Assembly (NCBI GenBank): GCA_963764525.1
Contig: CAVXTC010000003.1
Location: 1-64,000, forward strand
Direction: 5' to 3'
Origin: DATDIC01 sp963764525
GTDB lineage: Bacteria; Pseudomonadota; Alphaproteobacteria; Acetobacterales; Acetobacteraceae
DNA length: 64,000 nucleotides
The stretch's first letter is position 1; each line of letters starts with the position of its first letter. The notes under the pieces are model-generated. The model worked only from the letters and a program-made list of their open reading frames with translations. It had not been told where the DNA came from and made no database searches. Positions 45,217 through 55,493 of this stretch are shown here, piece by piece. The position numbers were made by a program, and so were the translations under genes.

Positions 45217-46431
45217 TCATCCGTCGCCGGGCTGCACGTCGCAACCATCGAAGTCCTGCACGGTCCCGACAAGCGGCTTTTCCGTTTGGCGCAGCCGGTT
45301 CCCGATCGTTTCAACCGCCCGAAATACCCGCAGGAAATTCGCCCCGGCAATCCCGGCCACCGCACGGTCCGACCAGCCCCGGTGGAACAACTCGGCAAGC
45401 AGATGCGGAAACCGGCTCACGTCTTCCAGCCCGACGGGTGTGGTCGGGACGCCAAAAAAGTCAGACCCGATTCCGATCCGCTGCAAACCGACCCGTTCGA
45501 CCAAACGTTCGATCATGTCCGCGACGTCGCCAAGCGTGGCGTGCGGGCGGCCGCCGGTTTCCCTTTCCCGTCGTTCGATGATCGCGACCCGGCTGCTGGT
45601 GAAATCGTTCTTCAGCGCCTCACGCACCGGCAGCATCCATTGCCGGACCTCCTCATTGACGAAGTCCGGAATGAACGTCGCCATCACCAGCCCATTGTTG
45701 GCACGAAGCTGTGCCAGCACGTCATCGGGCACGTTGCGCGGATGGTCGCAGATCGCCTGCGCGTTGGAGTGCGAGAACACGATCGGCGCGCGGCTGATCT
45801 GAAGCACCTGGCGCATCACATCGGCCGAGACGTGCGCGCAATCGACGATCATGCCCAGCCGGTTCAGCTCCTGCACCACGGCGCGCCCGAACGCCGTCAG
45901 GCCGCCGTGGCGTGCCTCATCGGTTGCAGAATCGACCCAGTCGAGCGTGCCGTTGTGGCACAGCGTCATCAGTCGCGCGCCCGCCGCGTGCCACACGCGC
46001 AGTGGCGAAAGGCTGTTTTCCAGACCGACGCCGCCCTCGATGGCAATGATCGAGGCGATCCGCCCGAGCCGTTTGGCGCGCCTGACATCCGTGGCTCTGG
46101 TCACCGGCAGGAACACGTCCGGATGGGCTTCGTGCATCCGCAGGATGACGTCGATCTGCTCCAGCGTGGCACGCGCCGGATGGTCGATCTCGCTGGGGAT
46201 GAAGGCCGCCCAGATCTGCGCACCGACACGTCCCCGCCGCAGTCGCGGGATATCGGTGTCGCCGTCCTGATGTTCGCGCGTCAGGTCGTACGCCGACACG
46301 TCGCCCCTGGCGATCGGGTCATTGCGAATGACCCAGGGCAGGTCGTTGTGCCCGTCAATGAACGGCAGCTTTTCCATCAGCGCCAGCGCTTGATGCAACG
46401 CGGTGTCGCGGCCGGTCTTCGATTTGGTCAA
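45217..46431 (-). CDS. Membrane dipeptidase (M19, renal dipeptidase family)
   Basis: A 404-aa zinc amidohydrolase of the M19 family. It shows the first metal site FIDGHNDLPWVIR (HxD), the bridging Glu in SIIAIEGGVGLENSL, MTLCHNGTLDW, VDCAHVSADVMRQ (His), VFSHSNAQAICDHPRNVPDD (His and SR/HNP signature), and the late RIGIGSDFFG (Asp). Family members cut dipeptides, including D- and cyclic ones. No signal peptide is seen, so it is probably cytoplasmic. Its start overlaps the LysR stop by 4 bp, so they form one unit. Confidence 0.9.
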   Translation of the reverse strand: MTKSKTGRDTALHQALALMEKLPFIDGHNDLPWVIRNDPIARGDVSAYDLTREHQDGDTDIPRLRRGRVGAQIWAAFIPSEIDHPARATLEQIDVILRMHEAHPDVFLPVTRATDVRRAKRLGRIASIIAIEGGVGLENSLSPLRVWHAAGARLMTLCHNGTLDWVDSATDEARHGGLTAFGRAVVQELNRLGMIVDCAHVSADVMRQVLQISRAPIVFSHSNAQAICDHPRNVPDDVLAQLRANNGLVMATFIPDFVNEEVRQWMLPVREALKNDFTSSRVAIIERRERETGGRPHATLGDVADMIERLVERVGLQRIGIGSDFFGVPTTPVGLEDVSRFPHLLAELFHRGWSDRAVAGIAGANFLRVFRAVETIGNRLRQTEKPLVGTVQDFDGCDVQPGDG

Positions 46432-47324
46432 CCCTTCCTCCCGGATGCATGAGCGATCATTTCATCTGTCTTTGACAGGAACAGCCGAAGCAGTGGCGAG
46501 GTGTTGGCCCGGTGATAGCCGAGGACCACGTCGATGGTGGGCATGTCGCCACTTAACGGGCGGCTGATGACGGACCAGGGAAGAAAGTTGAACGCATAGA
46601 TCGGCAGCAACGCCACGCCGCGGGTCGAGGCTACCAATGATATCGCCATCGAAAGATGGTCCACCTCGTGCGCCGATATCAGATCGACGCCGGACCTTCG
46701 GAAAAAGTCCTGTATGACCACACGCAATACCGGAGCAGTTTCCGACATACCAATAAAAATCTCGCCGACGAGGTCTTGCGGGTTGATTGCGTCGTGCGAT
46801 GCAAGGCGGTGATCGCTCGGCATCACGACGACCAGAGGCTCTTTCCGCAGGAGCTGGTACGCCAGATCGGCGCATTGCCCTCCGGCCGGAGGAAGGCAAC
46901 GTCGAGCTTTCCTCTGACGAGAGCCTCGGCCAGTACCGGCGAGTACTTGCTGGAAATGGTGACTTCAATCTTCGACAACTCGTCACGAAGGACGCGCATC
47001 GCTTCGGGCAGCCATTCCACTTCCTGTCCGCTCAGGAAGCCGATCGCGAACGTCGTCTTTTCGGGGTGAGCGGCGCGGCGAGCGTCCGGCAGCCTCGACC
47101 TGCGCCGGCGCAAGCCGTGCATGGTCGAGGAACGCCCGGCCGGCGGCGGTCAGCTCGATCCCTCGGGCGCTTCGGGTCATGAGCTCGGCGCCGACCTCGA
47201 TTTCCAGGTCACGAATCTGACGGCTCAGCGACGGCTGCGCCGTGTGCAGCCGCTGCTCGGCCGCAACCGTGAGGCTGCCCTCCTCGGCGACGGCAATGAA
47301 GTAACGGATGTGCCGCAGCTCCAT
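46428..47324 (-). CDS. LysR-family transcription regulator, two frameshifts
   Basis: About 297 aa. The N-terminal winged helix is intact: MELRHIRYFIAVAEEGSLTVAAEQRLHTAQPSLSRQIRDLEIEVGAELM. Shifts near 47090 and near 46840 separate it from the effector domain segments FAIGFLSGQEVEWLPEAMRVLRDELSKIEV and FIGMSETAPVLRVVIQDFFRR...GVALLPIYA. Such proteins usually control divergent genes: the two SDR genes at 47.4-49 kb lie on the other strand 113 bp away, and the dipeptidase follows on its own strand. The inducer is unknown. Confidence 0.82.
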
Positions 47325-47437
47325 CGGGGGTCATGCCTCGTGGGTATGCCCCCCACTCTACAAAGTCTTTTTCGGCGGCACCACGAGAGCCTAGCTGCCG
47401 AACACCCTGAAGAACAGCCAGACATGAGGATTGTTCC

Positions 47438-48184
47438 ATGAGCACTCCTGTCATCCTGATCACCGGTGCACTGACCGGAATTGGGCGTGCGGCGGCTCTT
47501 GCCTTCGCGCAGGAGGGCGACCGCGTGGTCGTCGCCGGCCGCCATGAGGAGGTCGGTCGGAAGCTGGCGGCCGAGCTGCGGGCGATGGGCACGGAAGCCG
47601 AGTTCATAGTTGCGGATGTGCGCCACGACGACGAGATGCGCGATCTGGTGGACCGGACGGTTGCGCGGTTCGGCCGGCTGGATGCCGCCGTCAACGCCGC
47701 CGGCACCGAAGGCAGGCCCGGACCGGTGACGGAGCAGACTGCCGAAAGTTACGCCGCCACGTTCGATATCAATGTACTCGGCACGCTGCTGAGCATGAAG
47801 CATGAGCTGCGCGTGATGCAGGCTCAGCGCAGCGGTAGCATTGTCAATATCTCGTCGAGCTACGGTCACGAGGGTGCTCGCGGCGCTTCTGTCTATGCCG
47901 CCAGCAAGCACGCGGTGGAGGGCATGACGAAATCCGCCGCGCTCGAAGCCGCGCCTTTTGGCGTGCGTGTCAACGCCGTTGCTCCCGGTCCGACCGAGAC
48001 GGGCATGCTCAACCGTTTCACCGGGACCGCGGAGAGGAAGGCCGCGCTCACGGCAGGCGTGCCGCTCGGACGTGTTGGCGAGCCGGAGGAGATTGCCCGG
48101 GCGATCGTGTTTCTCGCGTCCGGCAAGGCTTCCTTTGTGACCGGCCAGGTCCTGACCGCCGATGGGGGCAAGACCGCCGGCTGA
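47438..48184 (+). CDS. SDR-family oxidoreductase
   Basis: A 248-aa intact SDR. Cofactor loop LITGALTGIGRAAALAFA, Arg in VVAGRHEE (suggesting NADP), NAAGTEG, catalytic Ser in NISSSYGHEG, active site YAASKHAVEG and end VLTADGGKTAG. Divergent from the LysR gene across a short promoter region, so it is a likely LysR target. The next SDR follows 76 bp later. Confidence 0.9.
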   Translation: MSTPVILITGALTGIGRAAALAFAQEGDRVVVAGRHEEVGRKLAAELRAMGTEAEFIVADVRHDDEMRDLVDRTVARFGRLDAAVNAAGTEGRPGPVTEQTAESYAATFDINVLGTLLSMKHELRVMQAQRSGSIVNISSSYGHEGARGASVYAASKHAVEGMTKSAALEAAPFGVRVNAVAPGPTETGMLNRFTGTAERKAALTAGVPLGRVGEPEEIARAIVFLASGKASFVTGQVLTADGGKTAG

Positions 48185-48260
48185 TGCCACGCTACCCGGC
48201 GATCCCACGAAGCTGCAACGGCCACCGTGCTGCCATCGATCAACAACGAAGGAACGCCTC

Positions 48261-49015
48261 ATGCCCAACCTTGGCGGAAAAACCGCTCTTGTCACCGGTG
48301 CGTCGCGCGGTATCGGCCGCGCCTGCGCGTCTGCGCGCTTGCGCTTACCGGTGCCGGGGCACAGGTCCTTGTTCACTACGGAAGCGGCGCCAAGGAGGCT
48401 GATGCCGTAGTCTCCGAGATACTGCGCGCAGGCGGTCGCGCCGACACCGTTGCGGCCGATCTTGCTGCTCCGGATGGTCCGCATAATCTTGCCAGACAGG
48501 TGCGCCGCATCATCGGCGATCGCCTCGACATTCTCGTTGCCAATGCCGGCATCTCGAAAGCGGCAACGATCGAGGAGACCACGGTCGAGGATTTCCACAG
48601 CCTGTTCGCGGTCAATGTTCGGGCGCCCTACTTCCTGGTCCAGCAACTGCTTCCCATCCTGGGCGGCGGCAGCAGCGTCGTCCTGCTTTCGTCGCTGGCC
48701 GCGCACGCGTCGGTCGTGAACCTTTCGGCCTACGCAGCGACGAAAGGTGCAATCGACACATTGGTGAAGCATTTCGCTTTCGCGCTGGGCGAACGCGGCG
48801 TTCGAGTTAACGCCGTGGCACCTGGCGTGGTCGCGACCGACATGTCGAACTTCGCCAAGACAGATGCGGGCCGCGATTTCATCCTGGCGATGCAGGCGTT
48901 CAAGCGTGTCGCCCAGCCGGACGACATCGGCGGCGCGGTCGCATTCCTCGCATCGGACGAGGCACGCTGGATTACCGGCGATACCATCCGGGTTGATGGC
49001 GGTTCGAAGCTCTGA
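48261..49015 (+). CDS. SDR-family oxidoreductase, one frameshift
   Basis: About 251 aa. It begins MPNLGGKTALVTGASRGIGRA, then shifts by one base near 48318-48330 and continues LTGAGAQVLVHYGSGAKEADAVVSEI. It keeps NAGISKA, catalytic Ser in LLSSLAAHA, active site YAATKGAI and the end TIRVDGGSKL. The ATG follows AAGGAACGCCTC. It is probably co-transcribed with the preceding SDR. Confidence 0.85.
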
Positions 49016-49035
49016 GACCGTAGAGTTTATTGGTC

Positions 49036-49076
49036 CGACCCCTCCCCCTGCCCCCTCCCACAAGGGGAGGGGGAGT
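49036..49076. repeat. GC-rich palindromic repeat (copy 2)
   Basis: CTCCCCCTGCCCCCTCCC-ACAA-GGGGAGGGGGAG folds as a hairpin between two convergent genes and could serve as a bidirectional terminator-like structure, although no T-run follows. It is nearly the same as the repeat at 30658-30701. Confidence 0.65.
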
Positions 49077-49084
49077 CGCCCGGG

Positions 49085-50906
49085 TTACCGAATCGTCGTC
49101 GCGATTTCGTGGAACAGCTTTGCCGGCAGGCTGCCGCCCAGCACGTCCTTCATCGGCGCGCCATCATCATTGCCCAGCCACACCCCGATGATCTCCCCGT
49201 TCGTCCACCCGATGAACCACGCATCGCGCGAATCCTGCGTCGTGCCGGTCTTGCCCGCCACCGCGCGGCCGGCAATCGCCGCATCGCGCCCGGTACCGCG
49301 CGAAACCACCGCCGCCAGCATCCGCGCCATGTCGGCGGCCAGGTCGGGATCGATCGCCTGCTCCGGCGGGGTGATCGCCGCCGCCGCGGTGCGCCCCTCG
49401 GCGGTGATGGCGGCCACCCCGAACGGCGTCACCCGCCGCCCGCCATTGAAGAACGGCGCATAGGCGGCGGCCAGCTCCAGCAATCCCACCTCCCCGGTGC
49501 CGAGCGCGATCGAGGCGTTGTCCGGCAATCTGTCGGCGATCCCGCAACGCTGCGCCATCGCCGCTACGGCGCGCGGGCCGCCGGCGCGGAGCAGCAATCG
49601 GACGGCAGCGGTATTGATCGACTGCGCCAGCGCTTCCTCGACGGTGATCTCGCCCAGGAATCGCGGTTCGAAATCGTGCGGGCTCCAGTTGCCGAGCCGG
49701 ATCGGCGCGTCCAGCACGGTATCGTCCGGGCCGACGCCCTTTTCCATCGCCGCCAGCCAGACGAATGGTTTGAACGCCGAGCCCGGCTGCCGGCGCGCCA
49801 GCGTCGCGCGGTTGAACGAGCTGTCGTGGTAGTTCCGCCCACCTACCATGGCACGCACCGCACCGCTGGCCGCGTCCAGCACCACGACCGCGCCCTGGCT
49901 GGCGTTGTGGGCTGCCCCCGGGCCCGCCAACAGCGCTGCCAGCCGCGCCTCGGCCACCGATTGCAGCCGGGGATCGAGCGTGGTGCGCAAGGTGGCGTCT
50001 TCATCGGGCGGCAGCATCTGTTCGGACTGCCCGGCCGCCCAGTCGGCGAACCAGCCGGCCTCCAGCGGCGGGCCGGCGGGGAACGCGATCTTTGCCGCCG
50101 CAGCCGCGCGCCTGCGCGGCGGTCAGATCGCCGTTGGCGACCATGGCGGCGAGCACTTCCCGCGCGCGCGCCGCCGCCGCGGCCGGGTCGGCGCGCGGAT
50201 TGAACCGCGACGGCGCCCGCGGCAGTCCGGCGATCACCGCCGCCTGCCACAACGTCAGATGGCTGGCCGAGACGCCGAAATAGATCCGCGCCGCGGCGTC
50301 GATGCCCCAGGCGCCGGCGCCGAAATAAACCCGGTTCAGCCAGATTTCCAGGATCTGCCGCTTGCTGAAATGCGCCTCCAGCCAGAAGGTCAGCATCAGC
50401 TCCTGCACCTTGCGGCGGAACGTGCGCGCATTTGTCAGGAACAGATTTTTCGCCACCTGCTGGGTGATCGTCGAGCCGCCCTGCACGATGCGCCCATGCG
50501 TGATGTTGGTGAGGATCGCGCGGGCGATGCCGACCGGATCGATGCCGGGTTCATGCCAGAACCGATGGTCCTCGATCGCCACGGCGGCCTCGGGGACGAA
50601 GGGCGGCAGGTCGGGCAGCCGCAGCGATTCGCCCACCACGTCGCCGAAACTGGCGAAGATGCGGCCGCTGCTGTCCTGCAAGGTCAGGCTGGGCCGGCGG
50701 GCAGCGTCGAGTGCCGATTCCGGGCGCGGCAGGTCGCGGGCGAACCACAGCAGCAGCGTGGCGAGCGCCAGGGCACCCCAGATCGCGGCGATGACGGCGA
50801 GGCGCAGCAGCCGGAAGCGGCGGCGGACCGGGGCAGGCGGCCGGGCGGCTGGGACCGGGCGCCCACGAATACGGTGATCCGGCGCGGTGAGGGGGGCGCG
50901 TGGCAT
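49085..50906 (-). CDS. Class A penicillin-binding protein (PBP1-type), one frameshift
   Basis: A bifunctional peptidoglycan synthase, about 606 aa. After a basic N-terminus and one membrane helix (LAVIAAIWGALALATLLLWF) the glycosyltransferase 51 domain shows AIEDHRFWHEPGID (catalytic Glu), QGGSTITQQVAKN and KRQILEIWLNRVYFG. Near 50090-50100 the frame shifts. The transpeptidase domain follows with the SxxK Ser in RQPGSAFKPFVWL, SIN (AQSINTAAV) and KTGTT. The protein is short for PBP1A and lacks obvious extra domains, closer to the compact PBP1C/PbpC style without the C-terminal domain. Confidence 0.88.
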
Positions 50907-51009
50907 CCGCCCGACGTGTTACGGGATCGGCATCGATAGCGGAAGCGAAGGTTGCGGCCATGGCGCGGTGTCCCGCACAGTGTTGCTTCGATTGTTGCGG
51001 AGATGCTCG

Positions 51010-51924
51010 ATGAAGGGCCTGTTCATGGATGCGGTGGACGACCTGGCGGACGTGTTCCGGCGCGTGGTGCGGCCCGACGACCCGCCGGTGGACGTGCAGG
51101 AGCGGGGCGAGATCAGGCCCGAGGAGCTGCCGGGACTCTGCGCCGGCTACGATTTCGTGCTGGACGACCACACCCAGATGCCGACCGAGGCGATGCGCCG
51201 GTGCGCCGGGCTGAAGCACATCATCTTCCTGGGCACCGGTGCGCGCAGCTACATGAACCCCGAGGAGCTGGCCGGAATCGGCATCACCGTTCACATCATC
51301 AAGGGATATGGCGACACCGCGGTGGCCGAGCACGCGATCGCCCTGATGTGGTCGGCGGCGCGCGGGCTGGCGCGGATGGACCGGGACATGCGCGCCGGCG
51401 CCTGGACGCGGACGGAGGGGCCGCAGCTCACCGGCAAGACGATCGGGCTGCTGGGGTTCGGGGGGATCGCGTGCCGAGGTGGCGCGAATTGCCGGGGGGG
51501 CGGGGATGCGGGTGCTGGCGTGGAACCGGACGCCTCGGACCGCGGCGGGCGTGCAGTTCGTCGATCTGGATACACTGCTGGCGGAAAGCCACGTGCTGTC
51601 GGTGCATCTGCTGCTGACCGACGAGACGCGGGGGTTTCTGTCGGCGGAGCGGCTGGGGAAGCTGCGGCCGGGGGCGATTTTGGTGAACACGGCGCGGGGC
51701 GCACTGGTGGATGAGGCGGCACTGATCGAGGCGCTGCGTAGCCGGGCGCATCGCACATGCCGGGCTGGACGTGTTCGAGCGACGAGCCGCTGGAGCCCGG
51801 GCATGAACTGGCCACGCTGGAGAACGTGACGCTGTCGGCGCACAGCGCGTTCCGCACGCCGGAGGCGACCGAGGCGCTGCTGCGCCGGGCGCTGGACATC
51901 GCGCGGGGGCTGGCGGCAGCGTAG
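51010..51924 (+). CDS. D-2-hydroxyacid dehydrogenase, about three frameshifts
   Basis: About 304 aa. It reads MKGLFMDAVDDLADVFRRVV, LKHIIFLGTGARSYMNPEELAGIGI, then GKTIGLLGFGGI and, after a shift near 51465, ARIAGGAGMRVLAWNRTP and VHLLLTDETRGFLSAERLGKLRPGAILVNTARGALVDEAAL (catalytic Arg region). Two more shifts near 51745 and 51785 lead to EPLEPGHELATLENVTLSAHSAFRTPEATEALLRRALDIARGLAAA, containing the catalytic His of SAHSAF. It would reduce or oxidise a 2-hydroxy acid using NAD(P). tRNA-Leu starts 6 bp after the stop. Confidence 0.8.
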
Positions 51925-51930
51925 GGGCAG

Positions 51931-52013
<83 letters not shown>

Positions 52014-52192
52014 TTTTCGGTGTGGGCCGAATGGTACTGCGCAATGAAACACTCGCTGAGCGTTGATTTGCGACTGGTGAGCGATGATGGCGGGTCAGCT
52101 CGATCCTTGCGGAATCGGTACGCATCCTATTGAATGGGTTTTGAGCCGTTATCGCTGACGGCAGGCAGGACGGCGAACACGAAGGACATTCC

Positions 52193-53556
52193 ATGGCGGA
52201 TTTGGACGAACTAGAAATTGAAGCGGCCCAAGAGGACGCGGAACCGCCACTCGAAGTTCCGACGACCAAACGGAAAATATTTACCGATCTTGCTGACCCA
52301 CAAATCGACGCGCTGCTTGGAAAGTTCAAACGAGGAAGACTAATAGTTCAGCCCGATTTTCAGCGGCAGTATGTATGGGACCAAGCGAAAGCAAGCAAAC
52401 TCATTGAGTCCGCTTTGCTTGGCATCCCAATTCCGATCGTTTACCTCTCCGAGGAACCCGACAACAACGAGTACGTCATTGATGGCCAACAGCGGCTTAC
52501 ATCTTTTTCGCATTCATTGACGGACCGTTTCCTTCCGGTGCTGAGTTTAGACTCAAGGGTCTGACGGTTTTTGCCGAACTAAACGGAAAGAAGTACAGCG
52601 AGTTACCAGAGAACCTACAGGACCAAATTCGTTACTTCAGTTTGCGAGCGATCACGTTCAAACAAGAGTCTGATCCGAGCATCAAATTCGAGGTGTTTGA
52701 GAGGTTGAATACCGGCTCCGTATCGCTCAATGATCAGGAGTTGCGCAACTGCATTTACCGGGGAGACTTTAACAAGCTAGTTAATGAGCTATCGGCGCAT
52801 GCAGATTTCAGGTATCTTCTCGGTCTGACGAAGCCCCGACAAGCGTATGCGAGACATCGAACTCGTCCTCCGTTTTTCAGCATTTTACAATGCCACCTAT
52901 CTGAATTACAAACCACCAATGAAAAACTTCTTGAATGTCGAGGCAGACAAATACCGAAGGATATCCGAGGAGGACGCTCAACTGCTAAGGGTGGCATTCA
53001 AAAACGCGTGCCAAATTATCCGTTCGATGCTCGGGAAAAACGCGTTCAAAATATTCTACCGGGGCAATCCTGCGGAAGCAGGGGTTTGCGGTTATTGGGA
53101 ACCAAAAAAATTCAAGCATCGCTCTATGATGTTTTCATGTTTACGCTTGCGCGAGCTGACAAGAATGCAGTCTTTCGCAATCTGGACTCCATCCGCGAAG
53201 CTCTCATACACCTGATGACGGAAAGTGAGGTGTTTATCAACTCCATTGAGCTTTCCACAAGCTCGGTACAAGCGGTCAACGCGAGGTTCGAGACTTGGCA
53301 TATGGCGCTCCGCGATATAGTCGGGATCAGTAAAAAGGAGCCCCGCTGCTTCTCACGGCAACTTAAGGAAAATCTTTTTGAGACTAACAGTACATGTGCA
53401 ATCTGTGGTCAGAAGATCGAAGGGGTCGATGATGCCTCGGTCGATCATATAGAGCAATATTGGACCGGCGGCCGCACCATCCCAGAAAATGCAAGGCTTA
53501 CGCACAGGTACTGCAACTGGGAGCGCCCAAGGAAAGATCAGCAATTAGTAGCATGA
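52193..53556 (+). CDS. DUF262 (GmrS/ParB-like) protein with C-terminal HNH nuclease motif, three frameshifts
   Basis: About 454 aa. The DUF262 half shows LIVQPDFQRQYVWDQAKASKLIESALLGIPIP and the signature VIDGQQRLTSF, seen in ParB/Srx-like nucleases and in GmrS of type IV restriction. The C-terminus has a zinc-HNH: CAICGQKI, VDHIEQYWTGG, NARLTHRYCN. Shifts lie in a T5 run (52504-52508), a C4 run (52834-52837) and an A7 run (53104-53110). The gene is clearly richer in A+T than its surroundings. It follows tRNA-Leu, suggesting transfer. A role in defence against foreign DNA is likely by family but unproved. Confidence 0.78.
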
Positions 53557-53606
53557 ATGCGCACCTAGAGGCGGATTTTCATCTGCCTTTATCGCCGGCC
53601 ACGCAC

Positions 53607-53810
53607 TCACGCGGCAACGAAGAAATCGCTGGCCTCGGACGGTATCGGCTCACCACACTCAAGCCGATCGGCGATCACCCGAAGGGCAAGCGAAGTCGCC
53701 TTGATGCGAGCCTCATCGGCGATCGAACCGTATGCCAGTACGCCGGGCAATGCCGGAACCTCGCCGATCCAGCGACCGTCTTCCTCGCGTTCAACCTCGA
53801 TCCGGAGCAC
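53607..53810 (-). CDS. HicB-like antitoxin (orphan)
   Basis: A 67-aa protein with the HicB fold: MLRIEVEREEDGRWIGEVPALPGVLAYGSIADEARIKATSLALRVIADRLECGEPIPSEA. HicB normally neutralises the RNase HicA. No HicA gene is visible on either side, so this is either an orphan or a HicB-type domain used for another purpose. It lies convergent to the DUF262 gene. Confidence 0.8.
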   Translation of the reverse strand: MLRIEVEREEDGRWIGEVPALPGVLAYGSIADEARIKATSLALRVIADRLECGEPIPSEASDFFVAA

Positions 53811-53916
53811 GGGCGGCCTCTCTTGTCATGGCTTGATCATGCATGATGCCGGTTCATCGTCGCGGACTGCAAGCGAACCCGGAGCGGACAGCTCATACCG
53901 CCGCAAAGACGCCGGA

Positions 53917-53982
53917 TCACAGATCGCCGGACAGCTTCTCATCGCCCCGCTTTGGTTGGATCGCCATAGGGGGCCCGTTCAT
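53917..53982 (-). CDS. Candidate 21-aa peptide coupled to the TetR gene
   Basis: The start ATG overlaps the stop TGA of the TetR gene (ATGA). The peptide ends QPKRGDEKLSGDL. The same ending with synonymous changes (QPKPSDEKLAGDT) closes a small membrane protein at 60.5 kb. The repeat at the protein level with different codons argues for translated sequence, but the peptide is short and unproved. Confidence 0.3.
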   Translation of the reverse strand: MNGPPMAIQPKRGDEKLSGDL

Positions 53983-54566
53983 CGCCGGACGGCAAGATGT
54001 TCCAGTTCGTCCCGGGCCGCCGCGATGATGTCCTTCGAAAGCTCCGGATCGACCTTCTCGACGGCACGCGCCATCGCAACGCTTCCGACCATCGCCGAAA
54101 CCAGCGTGAGCGCACGCCGGCGCGCTTCCTCCGGGGGTGTCGCGTCCGGCAGTGCGCCCTGCACCAGCTCGACGAGTGTCAGGAAGCCCTCGGCAAAGAC
54201 TTCGCAAATCGCCCGGTCCTGCCGGGGCATTTCCGAGACGCAGGCCGCCATCAGGCAGCCCGCTCCCACATCCTTGGCGTGCACGTCACAGAGATATGCG
54301 TCGATATAGGCCAGGAGAGCGTCGGGCGCCGTCTCGCGGATTTCGCTCCAGGCCGCGGCGCCGTCCGCGAAGGCCTTGCGTGCTGCCACTGCCGCGAGAG
54401 CATCCTTCGACTTGAACTGTCCATACAGCGCGCCCTGCGTGAGGCCTGCCTCACGGCTGATCTCAGCCACCCCTGCGCCGTCGAACCCCCGCTCCTGCAG
54501 CAAACGCCGCGCCGTCGCCACCAACGCCGCGCGATGCTCAGCCACCTTGGTCCCCGAGACCTTCAA
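53979..54566 (-). CDS. TetR-family transcription regulator
   Basis: A 195-aa TetR protein. HTH: RAALVATARRLLQERGFDGAGVAEISREAGLTQGALYGQFKSKDALAA. The C-terminal ligand domain has GCLMAACVSEMPRQDRAICEVF and VSAMVGSVAMARAVEKVDPEL, as in AcrR-type efflux regulators. I place the start at TTG (LKVSGTKVAEHRAALV); a GTG 69 nt upstream is possible but would put the operator inside the gene. It faces the SDR-RND operon and almost certainly represses it. Confidence 0.88.
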   Translation of the reverse strand: MKVSGTKVAEHRAALVATARRLLQERGFDGAGVAEISREAGLTQGALYGQFKSKDALAAVAARKAFADGAAAWSEIRETAPDALLAYIDAYLCDVHAKDVGAGCLMAACVSEMPRQDRAICEVFAEGFLTLVELVQGALPDATPPEEARRRALTLVSAMVGSVAMARAVEKVDPELSKDIIAAARDELEHLAVRR

Positions 54567-54586
54567 TAGCCGTTCCCCCAAGCCAC

Positions 54587-54633
54587 TTGACCTATTGATA
54601 GAGGTCTCTATCTTTGGCCCGATGATAGAGACC
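54587..54633. promoter_or_regulatory. TetR operator with overlapping promoter
   Basis: GATAGAG-GT-CTCTATC (54597-54612) is an inverted repeat with a 2-nt spacer; a further half site GATAGAGACC lies at 54624-54633. It falls between a -35 TTGACC (54587-54592) and a -10 TATCTT (54609-54614) reading toward the SDR-RND operon. A repressor bound here would block both directions. Confidence 0.6.
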
Positions 54634-54740
54634 ACTACGAATACTCACCGGTAGGTGGTGCGCCCAGTCGGGATCTCAAGCGCCGGCGCGCCGTCCACCT
54701 CCCCGCTCAGGCGGCTCACACCGATCAGGAATAACGAAGC

Positions 54741-55493
54741 ATGACCAGATTCATTGACAAGGTCGCGGTCGTCACCGGCGCCTCCAAGGGTATCGGCGCG
54801 GGTGTGGCGAAGCGCCTCGCAGCCGAAGGCGCCCGGGTCGTCGTCACCTACGCATCGAGCAGGGACGGCGCGGGCCGGGTCGTCGCCGACATCGCGCGTG
54901 CCGGCGGCACGGCGGTCGCCTTCGGCGCGAACGTGGCCAAGGAAGATGACGTGGTCCGGCTGTTCGACGAGGTCCGGCGGGCGTTCGGCCGGCTCGACGT
55001 CCTTGTCAACAACGCCGGCGTCTATGCACCTGGGCCGATCGAGGGCCTGTCGGTCGCGGAGTTCAACCGGCACTTCGATACCAACGTGCTCGGCCTCTTG
55101 CTCACGACGAAGCAAGCGGTCGCGCTGTTCCCGGAGACCGGCGGCAGCATCGTTAACATCGGCTCCGTGGTCAGCACGCTCGCGCCGCCGGGTGCCGCGA
55201 TCTATGTCGGCACGAAGGGCGCGGTCAATTCGATCACGAAATCCCTGGCGAAGGAGCTTGCGCCAAGGAAAATCCGCGTCAACGGCGTCAACCCCGGCAT
55301 GGTCCTCACCGAGGGTGTGCGGGCGGCCGGCATGGCCGGCGGCGAGTTCGAGGCGCAGATGCTTGCCATCACGCCGCTCGGGCGCATTGGTCGGCCCGAT
55401 GACATCGCGGCCGCGGTTGCCTTCCTCGCCTCTGACGACGCGAGCTGGATCACCGGCGAGTCGCTCGTCGTCTCCGGCGGCAGCGGAATGTAG
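54741..55493 (+). CDS. SDR-family oxidoreductase
   Basis: A 250-aa SDR. Cofactor loop VVTGASKGIGAGVAKRLA, NNAGVYA, catalytic Ser in NIGSVVST, active site YVGTKGAV and the end LVVSGGSGM. The ATG follows AGGAATAACGAAGC. It is the first gene after the TetR operator, ahead of the RND adaptor; the substrate is probably the compound class that also induces the pump. Confidence 0.9.
   Translation: MTRFIDKVAVVTGASKGIGAGVAKRLAAEGARVVVTYASSRDGAGRVVADIARAGGTAVAFGANVAKEDDVVRLFDEVRRAFGRLDVLVNNAGVYAPGPIEGLSVAEFNRHFDTNVLGLLLTTKQAVALFPETGGSIVNIGSVVSTLAPPGAAIYVGTKGAVNSITKSLAKELAPRKIRVNGVNPGMVLTEGVRAAGMAGGEFEAQMLAITPLGRIGRPDDIAAAVAFLASDDASWITGESLVVSGGSGM

Noticed and set aside
44637..46452. Long plus-strand frames opposite the SDR and M19 dipeptidase genes
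   Set aside because: They mirror intact conserved proteins on the minus strand and show no domain of their own.
53557..53978. HicA toxin gene next to the HicB-like antitoxin
   Set aside because: Neither strand has a short frame with the HicA double-stranded-RNA-binding-like pattern.
52014..54000. Integrase, prophage or duplicated tRNA 3' end (attachment site) after tRNA-Leu
   Set aside because: No integrase or phage gene is recognisable and I could not find a second copy of the tRNA 3' end, so transfer rests on base composition and location only.
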